This document shows, one piece after another, positions 1-9,154 of a stretch of DNA of 64,000 nucleotides; position 1 is the stretch's first letter, and every line of letters begins with the position of its first letter. Source of the stretch: Daphnia carinata. Its lineage: Eukaryota > Arthropoda > Branchiopoda > Diplostraca > Daphniidae. The stretch spans positions 6,386,001-6,450,000 of the forward strand of contig NC_081335.1 in assembly GCF_022539665.2 (NCBI RefSeq), in the 5' to 3' direction. Under the pieces are notes generated by a model. That model made no database searches. It worked only from the letters and a program-made list of their open reading frames with translations, and was not told where the DNA came from. A program made the translations under genes and the position numbers.

Positions 1-516
1 AGTAACCAAAAGAAGATTAGTGGCGGAAGAAGTTGTAGCTTTAAAAAATCTCTTACGCACGTCAAATACTATGTCAGAGCGGAACAGAATTGAGTTAAAT
101 GGTCACGAAGATTATGTATTTTATTCGAAAGTTAAGTTGAAGACGGGAGGCTTTTTCACCACAAGTAGGTATGCTAAGTTCCCAAAGCGATCGAATTTTT
201 ATGCTTTATTGCATAATGGGGAATTTTTCCTAATAGAAAACATTTGCGTGGTCGAAAATCTCGCTTCGTTTGTTGGACCACCAATTTTCTGTTTGGACAC
301 GAACTCGGAACGGTCCGAAAGGACATATTTTATCCCCGTCGGGTGGGTTCAATAGTGGTAGATAAATTAGCCGGGCAAACCACAATGCTGGTGGGTAAGG
401 GGAAAGAACTTGTTGCAGTTTGTGTCGATAGCGCAAGGAAGAAGTGTGTCGCATTGATTGAAGCATATGATACTATAGTGCCTACTGCCATCCCTAATCC
501 TTTTGAAACAGACTGA
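1..516 (+). CDS. C-terminal end of a CACTA/EnSpm-like transposase gene, cut by the window edge, one frameshift
   Basis: The reading frame enters from the left edge and runs to about 350, where it must shift by one base to continue to the stop at 514-516. The first part has an HEDYVFYSKVKLKTGG stretch followed by aromatic-rich beta-like segments (NFYALLHNGEFFLIENI). The second has SIVVDKLAGQTTMLVGKG and ends NPFETD. From memory of the family, this pattern (variable 'gene-product-like' beta repeats, then an HIVV..L-type segment and a short acidic tail) is how animal EnSpm/CACTA transposases end. The catalytic region would lie upstream of the window. The 3' UTR continues to 543, is interrupted by element G1, and resumes at 27,078 with an AATAAA signal near 27,121. 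Function is inferred from weak pattern similarity; an uncharacterised host protein is the alternative. Confidence 0.45.
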
Positions 517-543
517 TTGTAATTATTTCCATACATACATAAC

Positions 544-769
544 TGTAGTGTCTGTAAGCGATTCTGACCATTGGAGGTCACCCCTAACACTGTAATGGGA
601 CACTAGAGGGCTTTGACCTAAGGTGGCCCAGTTAGTGAAGAAAGTGACTTGGAAGAGTGATGACTGCGTAGTAGTCCCAATACAAGTACCAGCACAATTA
701 TCTCATTGTATCCAGTTAATTAATCACCATCCGGCTATCAAAACGAGTTATCTGAATCAGACACTATAT
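544..769 (+). repeat. G1 5' LTR
   Basis: This 226-bp repeat is nearly identical to 26,847-27,072; I count three mismatches (positions equivalent to the ATTGGAGG/ATTAGAGG, GTAGTAG/GTAGTGG and ACTATAT/ACTACAT differences). Its ends are imperfect inverted repeats, TAGTGTCTG and CAGACACTA. It is preceded by ATAAC and followed by the primer site. Confidence 0.93.
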
Positions 770-787
770 TTGGCGACGAGTAGTGAC
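770..787 (+). other. G1 primer-binding site (tRNA not assigned)
   Basis: TTGGCGACGAGTAG follows the 5' LTR directly. Starting with TGG just after the LTR is the normal layout of a minus-strand primer site in LTR elements. I could not assign the tRNA with confidence. Confidence 0.5.
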
Positions 788-856
788 TTACTAGCTGCAA
801 TTTGGTAATTTTATAACAGTTAAATTTACTAATCATTTGTCTGGCATCAGTAACGC

Positions 857-2056
857 GTGAAGATGAGTTTGTCTGTTGCTATGGAAGCATTTGTCTATGA
901 TGGAGACCAAACAACTCTGTCGACAAAATGGCCAGAATGGCTTAGAAGATTTGAAAATTATCTTGAAGCTATGGCTATCAATGATGACAACAGAAAAAAA
1001 GCATTGCTGTTACACTTGGCTGGGAAAAAGGTGCATCAAATTTTTGTAAAGCTCAATTCAACACCTCGAGAAGCTAACCAAGCAGCAAATTTGGAAGCTG
1101 AAACACAATACGCTGCGACAAAACGTGCACTAAATGAACATTTCAACCCAAGAGTCAATATAACATACAACAGGCACAAGTTCAAATCAACAAAGCAAGC
1201 CAGTGATGAGTCACTTGACCAATTCCATACCAGACTCTCTGAGTTGGCACAAGGCTGTGACTTCCGTGATGTTGATGATGAAATCAAATCACAGATTATC
1301 CTAACCTGTACATCAACAAAGCTAAGAGCAGAAGCGTTGGTGAATTCCGAGTGGGACTTGAAAACGTTGCTTGAAAAGGGTACAACTTACGAGTTGACTA
1401 AGTTTCAATCTAAGCAGATTGAAGAAGGCAGTGGAACATCAACAATTAATAAAATTGTCACTAAGAAAAAGAATTTTAACAAAGGAAACTTCTGCCAACA
1501 AAATAAAAAGGAATCTGGGAAACAAAATAACTCGAAGACGTGTACTTTTTGTGGAGGAAATTGGCACAAGAAACTGCAGTATTGTCCTGCGAAGAAAGAG
1601 GGTGTTGTGTGTGGCAAATGCCACAAAGAAGGTCATTTCGCTCGTATATGTCGTCATCCCTCATCTATAGGATCGAAAGAGAAAAAACTAGTCCGAAACG
1701 TGAAGTTTCAGGATACATCTGATGAGGATTCGAGTAATGTAGAAGAATTCACTAACAGAGCAGCAGCTGACAACAAAATTCAACCTACCATCAAGCTAGA
1801 AGTTTTAGATAGCTCGATCAATTTCCTAGTTGATAGTGGAGCATCTGTTACTTTGATCAACGAACGTGCGTATGAGAAGCTGGGAGCACCAACATTGAAG
1901 CGTTCAACTAAGAAAATCTACGCTTACCAATCAATTGTACCATTGCCGTTAATAGGTACATTCCAAGCTGACACTAAAATATCGGGTACAAAGAAGATTG
2001 TACGTGTAAGATATCATGTTATCAGTGGTAGCAACGAAGAATGTTTGCTAAGCTAC
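857..2056 (+). CDS. gag: G1 Gag and protease, cut by insertion of E
   Basis: The frame opens with MKMSLSVAMEAF and is intact to the E insertion. Residues 1 to about 200 form the Gag matrix/capsid-like region (WPEWLRRFENYLEA near the start, ALNEHFNPRVN in the middle), typical of Gypsy Gag. Two zinc knuckles follow near residues 230-265: CTFCGGNWHKKLQYC (CX2CX4HX5C) and CGKCHKEGHFARIC (CX2CX4HX4C). An aspartic protease motif FLVDSGASVTLI lies near residue 330. Gag packages the element RNA and the protease processes the polyprotein. The open frame continues to 2,083, but after 2,056 it reads E LTR sequence, so that tail is not native. The native continuation starts at 23,766, where the target duplication is followed by YQAAIDLG. 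Confidence 0.9.
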
Positions 2057-2690
2057 TGTAAAGCATCTCCTTCTGAAGAGTAACTTATTATAATAATAAT
2101 AATCATAGTAATAATAGGACTCGGAGGCGATTTTCCCCACACGACGATTATATTTGTCTAAGTAAAGCACAACGATACAGATAAAAGTTGGAATAAGACA
2201 TAAGTAGTCTGCAAAGGGAGAGTGAAAGAGAGAGAGAGACCGAAGTGTAATCTGACACCTAGTGTAAGCTTACCGCAGTGACTCGTGTGAAGCACGGGCG
2301 TGGATATCAGAGAAGGCGGCGGGTAACAGAAGCTCGTCGGCACGTGGTTAAAACAATACAGATGAAATTGACACACTTCAGCACGTGACACCGATCAGAT
2401 GGTTAGTATAGGGTTACTATTGGGAAGTCACTAGCTAAACTTGAACTCTGCCTGTGAGAGTCAGATGCACACCGACAGCCGACTTCAACCTGACTGTTGA
2501 AGTAGAATACCCGTCGATAACTGAACTCTCTCAGGTCTTTAGTTCACCACGAAACCTCGCATATTGCAGCACAATTAACTGATGCGCAATTACATGTTGC
2601 AACTAATGAAATTTGATACAGCATGTTGATGGTGCAATACTGATCAGCACATAAGCCGCCAATCACAGTTGTTGTTAAGCGGCGTAGTGC
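2057..2690 (-). repeat. E 3' LTR, first fragment
   Basis: This matches 22,964-23,611 from TGTAAAGCATCTCC to GGCGTAGTGC with scattered small indels, including a difference in the ATAATAATA tract near 2,090. The rest of the LTR appears at 5,461 after the F insertion. A 77-codon frame is open within it in the element's sense (2,391-2,158) and also in the other LTR; I do not take it as a gene. Confidence 0.9.
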
Positions 2691-3046
2691 TGTTACAAGT
2701 GTCATAACCCATAACTATTGTCATGTATCCCCATCTCGTGTCCCGAGTATATCTCCCCTTGATAGATGGCAGACCGGAGGGTATGCGACGGGGTCGTCTG
2801 CTGTCAATGGTTTAGGGCAGTCAGTTACCTCGCCGTCTACTAAGTGGTCCTAAGAAGGAGCTCTGCATCTTGCTGGCTTCCCTTCGCGTAACCCTTAAAG
2901 TGAAGTGTACTGTGTTAAGTGTATCGTGTAAAATATACTTGTCTCGGCTATCTGTTGGATTATTATTCCTTTCCATCTGCTGAATTATCTGCCCCATCCT
3001 ACCAGCTGCTCACGACCTGGGTCCGACGCCAGCAATATCCATAACA
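2691..3046 (+). repeat. F 5' LTR (only copy present)
   Basis: The boundaries are set by the break from the E LTR on the left and the primer site on the right. It begins TGTTACAAGTGTC and ends ATCCATAACA, with TGTTA/TAACA as matching termini. There is no second copy in the window, so LTR status rests on this layout. TAAAATATACTT near 2,928 is a possible promoter or processing region. Confidence 0.75.
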
Positions 3047-3068
3047 ATTGGTGTCAGAAGAGGGATTG
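3047..3068 (+). other. F primer-binding site, tRNA-Leu type
   Basis: ATTGGTGTCAGAAGAGGG follows the LTR. TGGTGTCAGAAG is complementary to the usual 3' end of animal tRNA-Leu (..CTTCTGACACCA), as seen in many Gypsy elements. Confidence 0.6.
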
Positions 3069-3282
3069 AGGAGGATTGAAGATCGAGGATATTCATCTCC
3101 GCCAGGCCATTGAACAACTTTTTTTTTTTAAAGTTGCCTGCAACGGACCCGTGCCGCCCACGCTTGAAGGAAATTTTCGCAGACGTGGTCGCCGCCATTG
3201 TGGATTGTCCTTACCGGCGCCAAAGGGGAGTGGATCCCATCCCGCCGCGACGTCTTTGTTGAAGGGTGGAGGAACGGTACAG

Positions 3283-3519
3283 GTAAGTATTTCAACCCTT
3301 GTTACCTATAGCCACGGGCTATCAAATAAACAATCCCAACGCATGATTTTTGTTGTACGGTGTGTAGTAGAAATTGTATCTTTTTTGCGGCGTGCTTTTT
3401 GCCCGCCCTGCTTTGTGCTGCACGTTCCGTTTTTTTTCTTTATTTTTGGAACGCCTCACACGTTTTTTTGTTGTCACGTGTGATATTTTGTTTTTTCTTC
3501 TTTTTTTTTTTCTCCTTAG
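3283..3519 (+). promoter_or_regulatory. Candidate leader intron of F
   Basis: A consensus donor CAG|GTAAGT sits at 3,282/3,283. A strong acceptor with a T/C-only tract (TTTTTTTTTTTCTCCTTAG) ends at 3,519. Splicing would remove 237 nt of leader between primer site and gag. The T-rich tract continues past the acceptor to about 3,970, so other acceptors are possible. This is read from consensus sites only. Confidence 0.45.
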
Positions 3520-4000
3520 CGATTGGATTTACGGTGCGGAAGTGTTTTTTTTTTTCTTTTCTCTTCCACCTTTTTTTTCGCGTGGACAAGGAAAAGATTT
3601 TTGTGTGCGAATTACGCTGTGAGACCTCGCTCGGCTTCTCACTTTTCCTTTTTTTTTTGGTTTTGACGGCGTTTTGTGTTTCTTTTTTTTTCCCTCACCC
3701 ACAGAGTATTTTTTTTTTGTGGTTTTTTTTTATGGTGTTGCGTTTTTTTCGCTCGCCATTTTGGTTGCGTTCAACAACTCTTTTTTTTTTTTTGGCTTTT
3801 GCTTTGTTTTGTCGACCTCCTGATCTTGGTCGAGACGTCTTAGTACGTACGTACTTATTTGTTTTTTTTCTCTGCTTTTTTGTTGTTTTTTTCTCTCATT
3901 TTTTGGGCCTCCTTTTTTTTTGTTTGTGGCCTTTCGCGCTTGTTTTCTTTTTTTCTTTTTTTGTTTTGGTATTTTCGGATTTTCGTACGGTTGGTTCTGC
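3520..4000 (+). other. T-rich untranslated leader of F
   Basis: There are runs of 6-12 T throughout (3,540-3,980). Long open frames here on either strand have extreme Phe or Lys content and follow from the composition, so I do not call genes. Confidence 0.7.
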
Positions 4001-5221
4001 ATGTCGGATTTGAATCCCGACGTCCCAGATCCCTTTTTTGGCTTTGAACCACAGTACTACCTGCGGAATCAGAGGGGACAAGCTCGTCAAACAACAGCAA
4101 GAGCACGTATTGTTCGTCCGGTGCCGCGTTCACCTGCGACGAAAAGCTGTCCGAAGTTAGAGTTTGTACTGGCGGCAGAAGCATCTCCATCAACGGACAT
4201 GGCAGACAATAACGAGCTAATCGTGGCATTGAATAGGTTTGCTGAAGTAGCAGCGGCTGACGGTGCGGCGAGGCAAAATCAGGTTGCCCAACTCGTCGAA
4301 ATTATTAACGTGCAACAACAACAGAACAACGAAGCTCTCCAAGCACTTGCTGCCGCTTTGCCAGCTGCCCAGACAGTCCGTCCGTCGACGATTGCTGTCA
4401 GTTCTATACCACGCTTCTCGGGTGCTGTTGGCGAAGATGCGCAAGGGTTTATTGACCATGTGGAACGCGTTGGTGGGTTAGAGGGTTGGACAGAGGAGAA
4501 TCGACTTTTGGTTGCTGTGACACGTCTTGAGGGCACGGCCTCCCAATGGCACGTGCAAACGGGACACCATCACGCTACCTGGGCTATTTGGTCAGCCGCA
4601 CTAGTGACAAACTTTGCTCGAGCGCTTTCGTTTTTGGAGTGGAGTTCGCTGGTAGAGTCAAGGGTACAAAAACCAGGGGAATCTTGTCTTGAATACGCGT
4701 TGGACAAGCGACGGTTGTGCCTACGTTGTCCCGTCCCGTTACCGGAGGCTGACGTTATCAAGATGTTGCTGAGAGGTCTCGCGAACCCTATTCACGTCGC
4801 AGCCTTAACTTCTCCTTTACCGGTAGACTTTATGGCCTTTTTGACGCGACTCAGAGACTTAGAGCAACTTGGGTTAACGCCTCCAGTCCCCAGTGTGCCA
4901 GCGACTACAAATGCGCCGTTTTTACAACCAACGCCCCCTGTTTTAACAGCCCCTCAGCCAACTATCCCTGCGCCAGCAACACAGGATTTGACCACACTCT
5001 TTCAAAGTCTGGGAGACCGCTTGGTCAACCAAATTTCATCGTCGCTGTCACGACTCACTGTTAATCCCGGACCTAGTGCTCCGCGGATGGGTGGTGGAGG
5101 GTTTACCCCAAGGGGATCAGCGCCAAGATTGTGTTATTCGTGCAATCGGCACGGCCATATTGCTAGAGATTGTCCGGCAAAAAACGACGGCGTAGTGCGT
5201 CGAGGGCAATGGCGCCCTTGA
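4001..5221 (+). CDS. gag: F Gag
   Basis: I start at the ATG at 4,001 (MSDLNPDVPDPFF). A second good start is ATG 4,199 (MADNNELIVALNRF), which resembles where related Gag proteins begin. The frame is open upstream only through T-rich leader, so earlier starts are unlikely. The region from about residue 125 (SIPRFSGAVGEDAQGFIDHV..) is the usual Gypsy capsid fold with W-rich pattern. A proline-rich linker follows, then one zinc knuckle CYSCNRHGHIARDC (CX2CX4HX4C) near residue 385. The frame ends in QWRP at 5,221. It packages the element's RNA into particles. The frame is intact although the element is truncated. Confidence 0.85.
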   Translation: MSDLNPDVPDPFFGFEPQYYLRNQRGQARQTTARARIVRPVPRSPATKSCPKLEFVLAAEASPSTDMADNNELIVALNRFAEVAAADGAARQNQVAQLVEIINVQQQQNNEALQALAAALPAAQTVRPSTIAVSSIPRFSGAVGEDAQGFIDHVERVGGLEGWTEENRLLVAVTRLEGTASQWHVQTGHHHATWAIWSAALVTNFARALSFLEWSSLVESRVQKPGESCLEYALDKRRLCLRCPVPLPEADVIKMLLRGLANPIHVAALTSPLPVDFMAFLTRLRDLEQLGLTPPVPSVPATTNAPFLQPTPPVLTAPQPTIPAPATQDLTTLFQSLGDRLVNQISSSLSRLTVNPGPSAPRMGGGGFTPRGSAPRLCYSCNRHGHIARDCPAKNDGVVRRGQWRP

Positions 5222-5460
5222 AGGGATTTTTTGTCACTGAAAGTCGCCCAGCCTTGCCTCTTATCAAGGTGTGGATAAAAAGTGTAGGAGAAGTAGTAGC
5301 ACTTGTCGACTCAGGTGCTAGCGTCAGTGCCGTGCGGCTAAGCGTCGTCCGTAAGTTTTTAGATCCGCTGCGTAAAGTCACAAAAACTAAGTTAAGGGGA
5401 GTCGACAACAAGGTTGTGCGAGTAGAGGGGTCCTTACCCTTATCCATCAAATGGAAGGAT
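5170..5460 (+). pseudogene. pol: F protease, truncated
   Basis: This frame overlaps the end of gag by about 50 nt in another register, a typical layout for gag-pol frameshifting. It carries the aspartic protease motif ALVDSGASVSAVRL near residue 45 and the downstream RKFLDPLRKV stretch. Coding ends at 5,460 when E's LTR begins; the last residues before the stop at 5,488 are LTR-derived. RT and later domains are missing. Confidence 0.82.
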
Positions 5461-5614
5461 CGATGTAATATGATACGGTATGCGGCGTAATTTATATTGC
5501 GCCGTTACAATTGCGCAGTTATGCTATTGCGAAATACATAGGTACACACATGAGTCAACAATAAAGGCACAAAGAAAGGCATATTGAATAAAAGTATTTA
5601 TTGGCTTCGTTACA
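5461..5614 (-). repeat. E 3' LTR, second fragment
   Basis: CGATGTAATATGATACGG...GGCTTCGTTACA matches 23,612-23,765 almost base for base. On the minus strand it directly follows a purine-containing tract (CGCCAGGAGTGA) that could be the polypurine tract. Confidence 0.92.
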
Positions 5615-5647
5615 TCACTCCTGGCGGCGTGGGATTACGTCCCGTAA

Positions 5648-7380
5648 TCAGACTGGATGCATGGGAATGGATTCAGAGAATGTTGAAAGTTTATGCGGGC
5701 GACGGCATACGCTCCCTATGATCTTGAAGAGACCGCAACAGTAGCAGATGCGTAAAAAGATTAATACCATGATGCATAAGATGCCGATGAAGAAGTAATT
5801 TTTGATTGTTTCCCACCACGATGTGTAGGTTCCAACACTAGAAGCCGTCACGAAAATGGTTGTGGCGCTAGGTCTACCATGTGACGTGAATTCGGATGAC
5901 GGATGTTCGTTGATCACGGCTGCTATGTCGGCCATGATGTTCATGTGGTTAAGCATATTGTCAGTATATGCCGGGTTACTTTGATGTTCATAGTCGAAAA
6001 ATTCGACGTCCTCGTAACGGAAGGAGTGCGCCAGTGTTTGTTCAGGCAACACAATTGTGGCTTCGAGTTGTTCCCACGTATTATTACGGAAGGCATAGGG
6101 TTTGTTATTGAAATTGACAAATCCATTTGTCCAATAGCAAGGGGAATATTTTACAAGTTCCCAGCCATCGAGGTTAATAGTATAATTTTGGAATTTTGGT
6201 TGTGGTCCGCACGAGGTCAATACGGTTTCAAACGTAACATTCAAGGATTGACATTGAATTAATAGAACCGTTTTTCCGAATCTTGTAGTTTTGTGCACCG
6301 GGGTAAGCTTAATTGTGAGGCTGCTAGCCATCCATTATATTGAGCAGTCGTTACGGCTCTTTCATGTTTGGCTTTACGAGCGTCACACTAAAGTAGCTGA
6401 ATTTGTCGGGCCAGCTCGTTTTCATGATCAGTGAGTTGATCACGAATATACTGGATATTAGCGGGTATATTTAAATTTTCAGTGCCAAGTGGCGCTTGGG
6501 TCTCCACCGTTGTTAAGTTTTTCGTGATAGGCACGGTCGTTACGAAGAGTTTAGGCTGGCTGATTATTTCATAGGAAGAAGTCTTATTGGAGCAGTTTTG
6601 CTGCATTGAGACGCAACGCTGTACCGGTGTCAAATGGAAGTCTAATTGATTCCCGTCGTCTTGGAGTCGGAAGATTTGTTTTTCCCCTGGCAATCGGTTC
6701 AACATACCGATGCCATCCTCGACGAGTCTGGTAGTTCCTTTAGTTTTCTGCGTGTAGGTTTTGTCCCAAATCAGCGTTAGATGATTATGTGACAGATTGC
6801 CTGACGCAGCAGAAGCAGTTCCGATAGGTGTTGAGAAGTCTGCGTCCTCCTTTTGTTGGAAAAGCTCGACTTTTTCGGGAACACAGTTAATAATTGACGA
6901 ATCGATTGTTTGTAACCAGTATCCAGAGATATCTGGTTCACTGTCAAACACAAATTTTCCGTCCACAAAAGCCATTCGATTATCGTTTCACCTTTTGTTG
7001 GTAATCATTTCGTTGCATTCGGCGGGTGTGGTATCGATTGAAATTTTATCCAGCACTATCAATAGTTGTCCGAAAAAGGTCATAGTGATATGGCGGATAT
7101 TTTTCCAACGGGCACAACTATATCCTGGGAATTTGGTTGCGGCACGTTCTTTACTATACACTGCATATTTCACCTTCACGGCCTTATTATCGGTGGATAT
7201 CGATTGGCACTTCACATCGGAGAATTGAAGGATTCCCACCTTCGATGGCTCCGCGCAATCGCATACGGTCACATCAAATGCCTGGGATTGTAACCGTAGA
7301 GGCATAGAAGCAGCAGAAATGGAAATGGGGACATTTCTATAACTGGAGAATATATACAAACAAAAGAAAATATGTAATTT
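5648..7380 (-). pseudogene. env: E envelope glycoprotein (chuvirus-like class III pattern), broken
   Basis: The coding lies in three open pieces: 7,359-6,988 and 6,975-6,388 in one frame, separated by a TGA near 6,990, then after a TAG near 6,386 and a frameshift, 6,331-5,648. The N-terminal part has a cysteine-bearing CDCAEP motif and a KFPGYSCARWKN stretch. The middle has paired cysteines and NxS/T sites. The C-terminal part has TSCGPQPKF, DGWELVKYSPCYW and DIAAVINEHP, then one transmembrane segment near residue 180 of the last piece (FFIGILCIMVLIFLRICY) and a short basic tail. It would be a surface fusion protein placed just upstream of the 3' LTR, as in retroviruses. The motif order reminds me of chuvirus (Jingchuvirales) glycoproteins captured by retroelements rather than the baculovirus-F type of insect errantiviruses; this is from memory and unverified. 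A closely related C-terminus lies in element C. Confidence 0.65.
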
Positions 7381-8474
7381 GACAGAATATATATCTATAA
7401 CGTCATCGTGTGGGTTTTCTAAGTAACATCAAAAATATAAAGAAAGAAGTGGGGAAGTGAAAGTGAGGAAAAAGCCTACGGTTGTTGAAGGGTCAAAGGC
7501 TTTCCAGTCAACGTTAACAGCAGGCTACGGCGTAAGGGAAGGAAAAAGCGCACTGGGATATAATAGTGTTTGTAGGGGGAAGCACAACTTGTTTTTGATA
7601 GTATTTCGTATCGTTGGGAAGAGAAAAAGAAAACCATAATTATCAAAAAGATAAATTAAGAACATACGGAATAGCTTAGTGGGGAGGGCGAGAAAAGAAA
7701 CGTGTAAAATTTTGCTGCGGAAAGAGATTCTGCCGTGGAAGTCCAAGGTCCACGAGTAGTATTACTTCCAGGCAAAGAGGGGCGGTACTATTACTGTATT
7801 CTCCGAGTGGCTATGGACAAGCCGCAGTGTGTGTGAACGAAAGGGAAAGTGAACAGTATTGTGTGGCATATTGGGCGAAAAATAATAAGTTGGTTACGCT
7901 TGGAAGGTATTTATGGAGTGAATGATGGAAGGAGACATGTAAGAGATGGAAGGAAGACAGGCAAGGAAATTTCACATTGTGGTTCATAAAATCCATCAGT
8001 CGTGCGTTAGTATATGTTATTTGTTTGTTTGTGTTTTTTTTTTGTTTTTTTTGTTGTTGCTTTTAGTTAGTATTCAACGGTGAATCCTACTCATCTACTG
8101 TGTTAGTCTGTCAAAATATATATCTACAACTACTGTAATACGACTACTAACTTGTTATAAGGGGTCTTTCATTTACGTGGCTCTACGAAAGTGTACTGAA
8201 AAGGTTTTTTTTATTATTATTAGGATTGATATATATTCATTTTCATCATTTTTGTAACGTAAATGGTTAATCACTACTGCTTTTATTCTCATTCGATAAA
8301 GGCATAAAAAGATAAAGCGAATAAGGACATATGATATAATTAAAGGGAAACGTAAGAGTAGCCATGGAGATAGAAAGGGAAGTTTGAGATTAAGACAAGG
8401 AATAAACACATGATAAGAAAGTTAAAACGGATAACATATAGAAGTTGTATTTTTTTTTTCATTCATCGTTCCTC
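7381..8474 (-). other. AT-rich spacer of E between small ORF and env
   Basis: No long coding frame or repeat relative is visible. On the element's sense strand it is T/C rich in places and contains poly-A/T runs near 8,030-8,060. It could hold an env leader or intron, but I see no decisive site. Confidence 0.5.
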
Positions 8475-9008
8475 TTAGAAGTATGTCGACCTCTTAGCAC
8501 GAGGACCCTCCTCGTCGTCGCTTCCACCGAACCGCTTCTGGGGCGAGTCCCAGTAGCACGCAGACCATCCGTAGATGGGTGGGTGGCGTTTCTCGGGATC
8601 CAGATCGAGGATCCCCTTCAGGGTGTCGACGGCATCATGCCATTTCTTGTCGTACAGGTTGATGAGGAGGCGTGTGATCAGTCAATTCGTCTTGATCTCT
8701 AGCTGCTTCGCTTTCCAGGCCGCTTCCAAGTGCCAATACGTAGTGCGGCTTCCACCTTGGCTGAGATCGACGGCGTCCTCCGTCTCACAAGGCTTCGGCG
8801 AGTCCTTGGCGACGGTCTCCCCCGCGTCAAATGGTAGTGGCTGTGGTGATTCCGGTGAGACGCGTTCCACCGTAGAGTTGCTGTCCGCCTGAGACACGAG
8901 GTCCACTACAATGACATCCTGAACCTGGATCGGAATGGCCACCATTGGGGTCCAGGTGCCGACAATTCCGTTTGCGTTTACAGCGAATTGTTGAGTGTTG
9001 CTCTCCAT
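8475..9008 (-). pseudogene. E small ORF after pol, unknown product, one internal stop
   Basis: From the ATG at 9,008 (MESNTQQFAVNANG) to the TAA at 8,477-8,475 there are 178 codons with a single in-frame TGA at 8,684-8,682. The first two thirds are acidic and Ser/Pro rich (SPESPQPLPFDAGE). The last third after the stop is more ordered (LINLYDKKWHDAVDTLKGIL, then YGWSACYWDSPQKRF) and ends with an acidic patch and PRAKRS, a possible nuclear signal. Base composition is GC-richer than the flanking spacer. I do not recognise the family. Its place between pol and env, with a TATA box 90 nt upstream, suggests an accessory gene. Readthrough, or a recent nonsense mutation, would both explain the TGA. 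Confidence 0.5.
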
Positions 9009-9095
9009 TTGGTTCTCGTTTAAAAACTTGCGAGACAGGGAGTTCGTAAGTGCCGAGAGTAAGAGAAGCTGTGATATGGTTCACCCAACGATCGG

Positions 9096-9103
9096 TTTAT
9101 ATA
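9096..9103 (-). promoter_or_regulatory. TATA box upstream of the E small ORF
   Basis: TATATAAA on the minus strand lies 88-95 nt before the ATG at 9,008 and about 50 nt after the pol stop. Spacing would put a transcription start near 9,065-9,075. Confidence 0.35.
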
Positions 9104-9154
9104 GTAGTCCACTCGTTGTTGCCTTAACAATCTGAGCTATTCGGTATGAAGTCA

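Larger units (their letters stand above)
2691..5460 (+). mobile_element. F: 5' fragment of a second Gypsy element (LTR, leader, gag, partial protease)
   Basis: F interrupts the E LTR exactly where the intact copy reads GTAGTGC|CGATG (23,611/23,612). It starts TGTTACAAG at 2,691 and has LTR, primer site, long T-rich leader, gag and the start of protease. It stops abruptly at 5,460, where E's LTR resumes with CGATGTAATATG. RT, integrase, the 3' LTR and the second target duplication are absent. The simplest history is insertion into the E LTR followed by a deletion that removed its 3' half. Confidence 0.88.

Noticed and set aside
2158-2391. A 77-codon frame in the E LTR, also open in the other LTR (23,080-23,313)
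   Set aside because: It lies within a long terminal repeat with no domain or start context. Presence in both LTRs follows from their identity and is not independent evidence.
3046-3047. Initial reading of 2,057-3,046 as a single 990-bp LTR
   Set aside because: The right-hand copy matches only to 2,690 and then continues with sequence found at 5,461. This shows that 2,691-3,046 belongs to another element (F).
3360-4013. Long Phe-rich and Lys-rich open frames on both strands of the F leader
   Set aside because: They come from T runs. The amino-acid content is extreme and there is no domain; the region is better read as a spliced leader.
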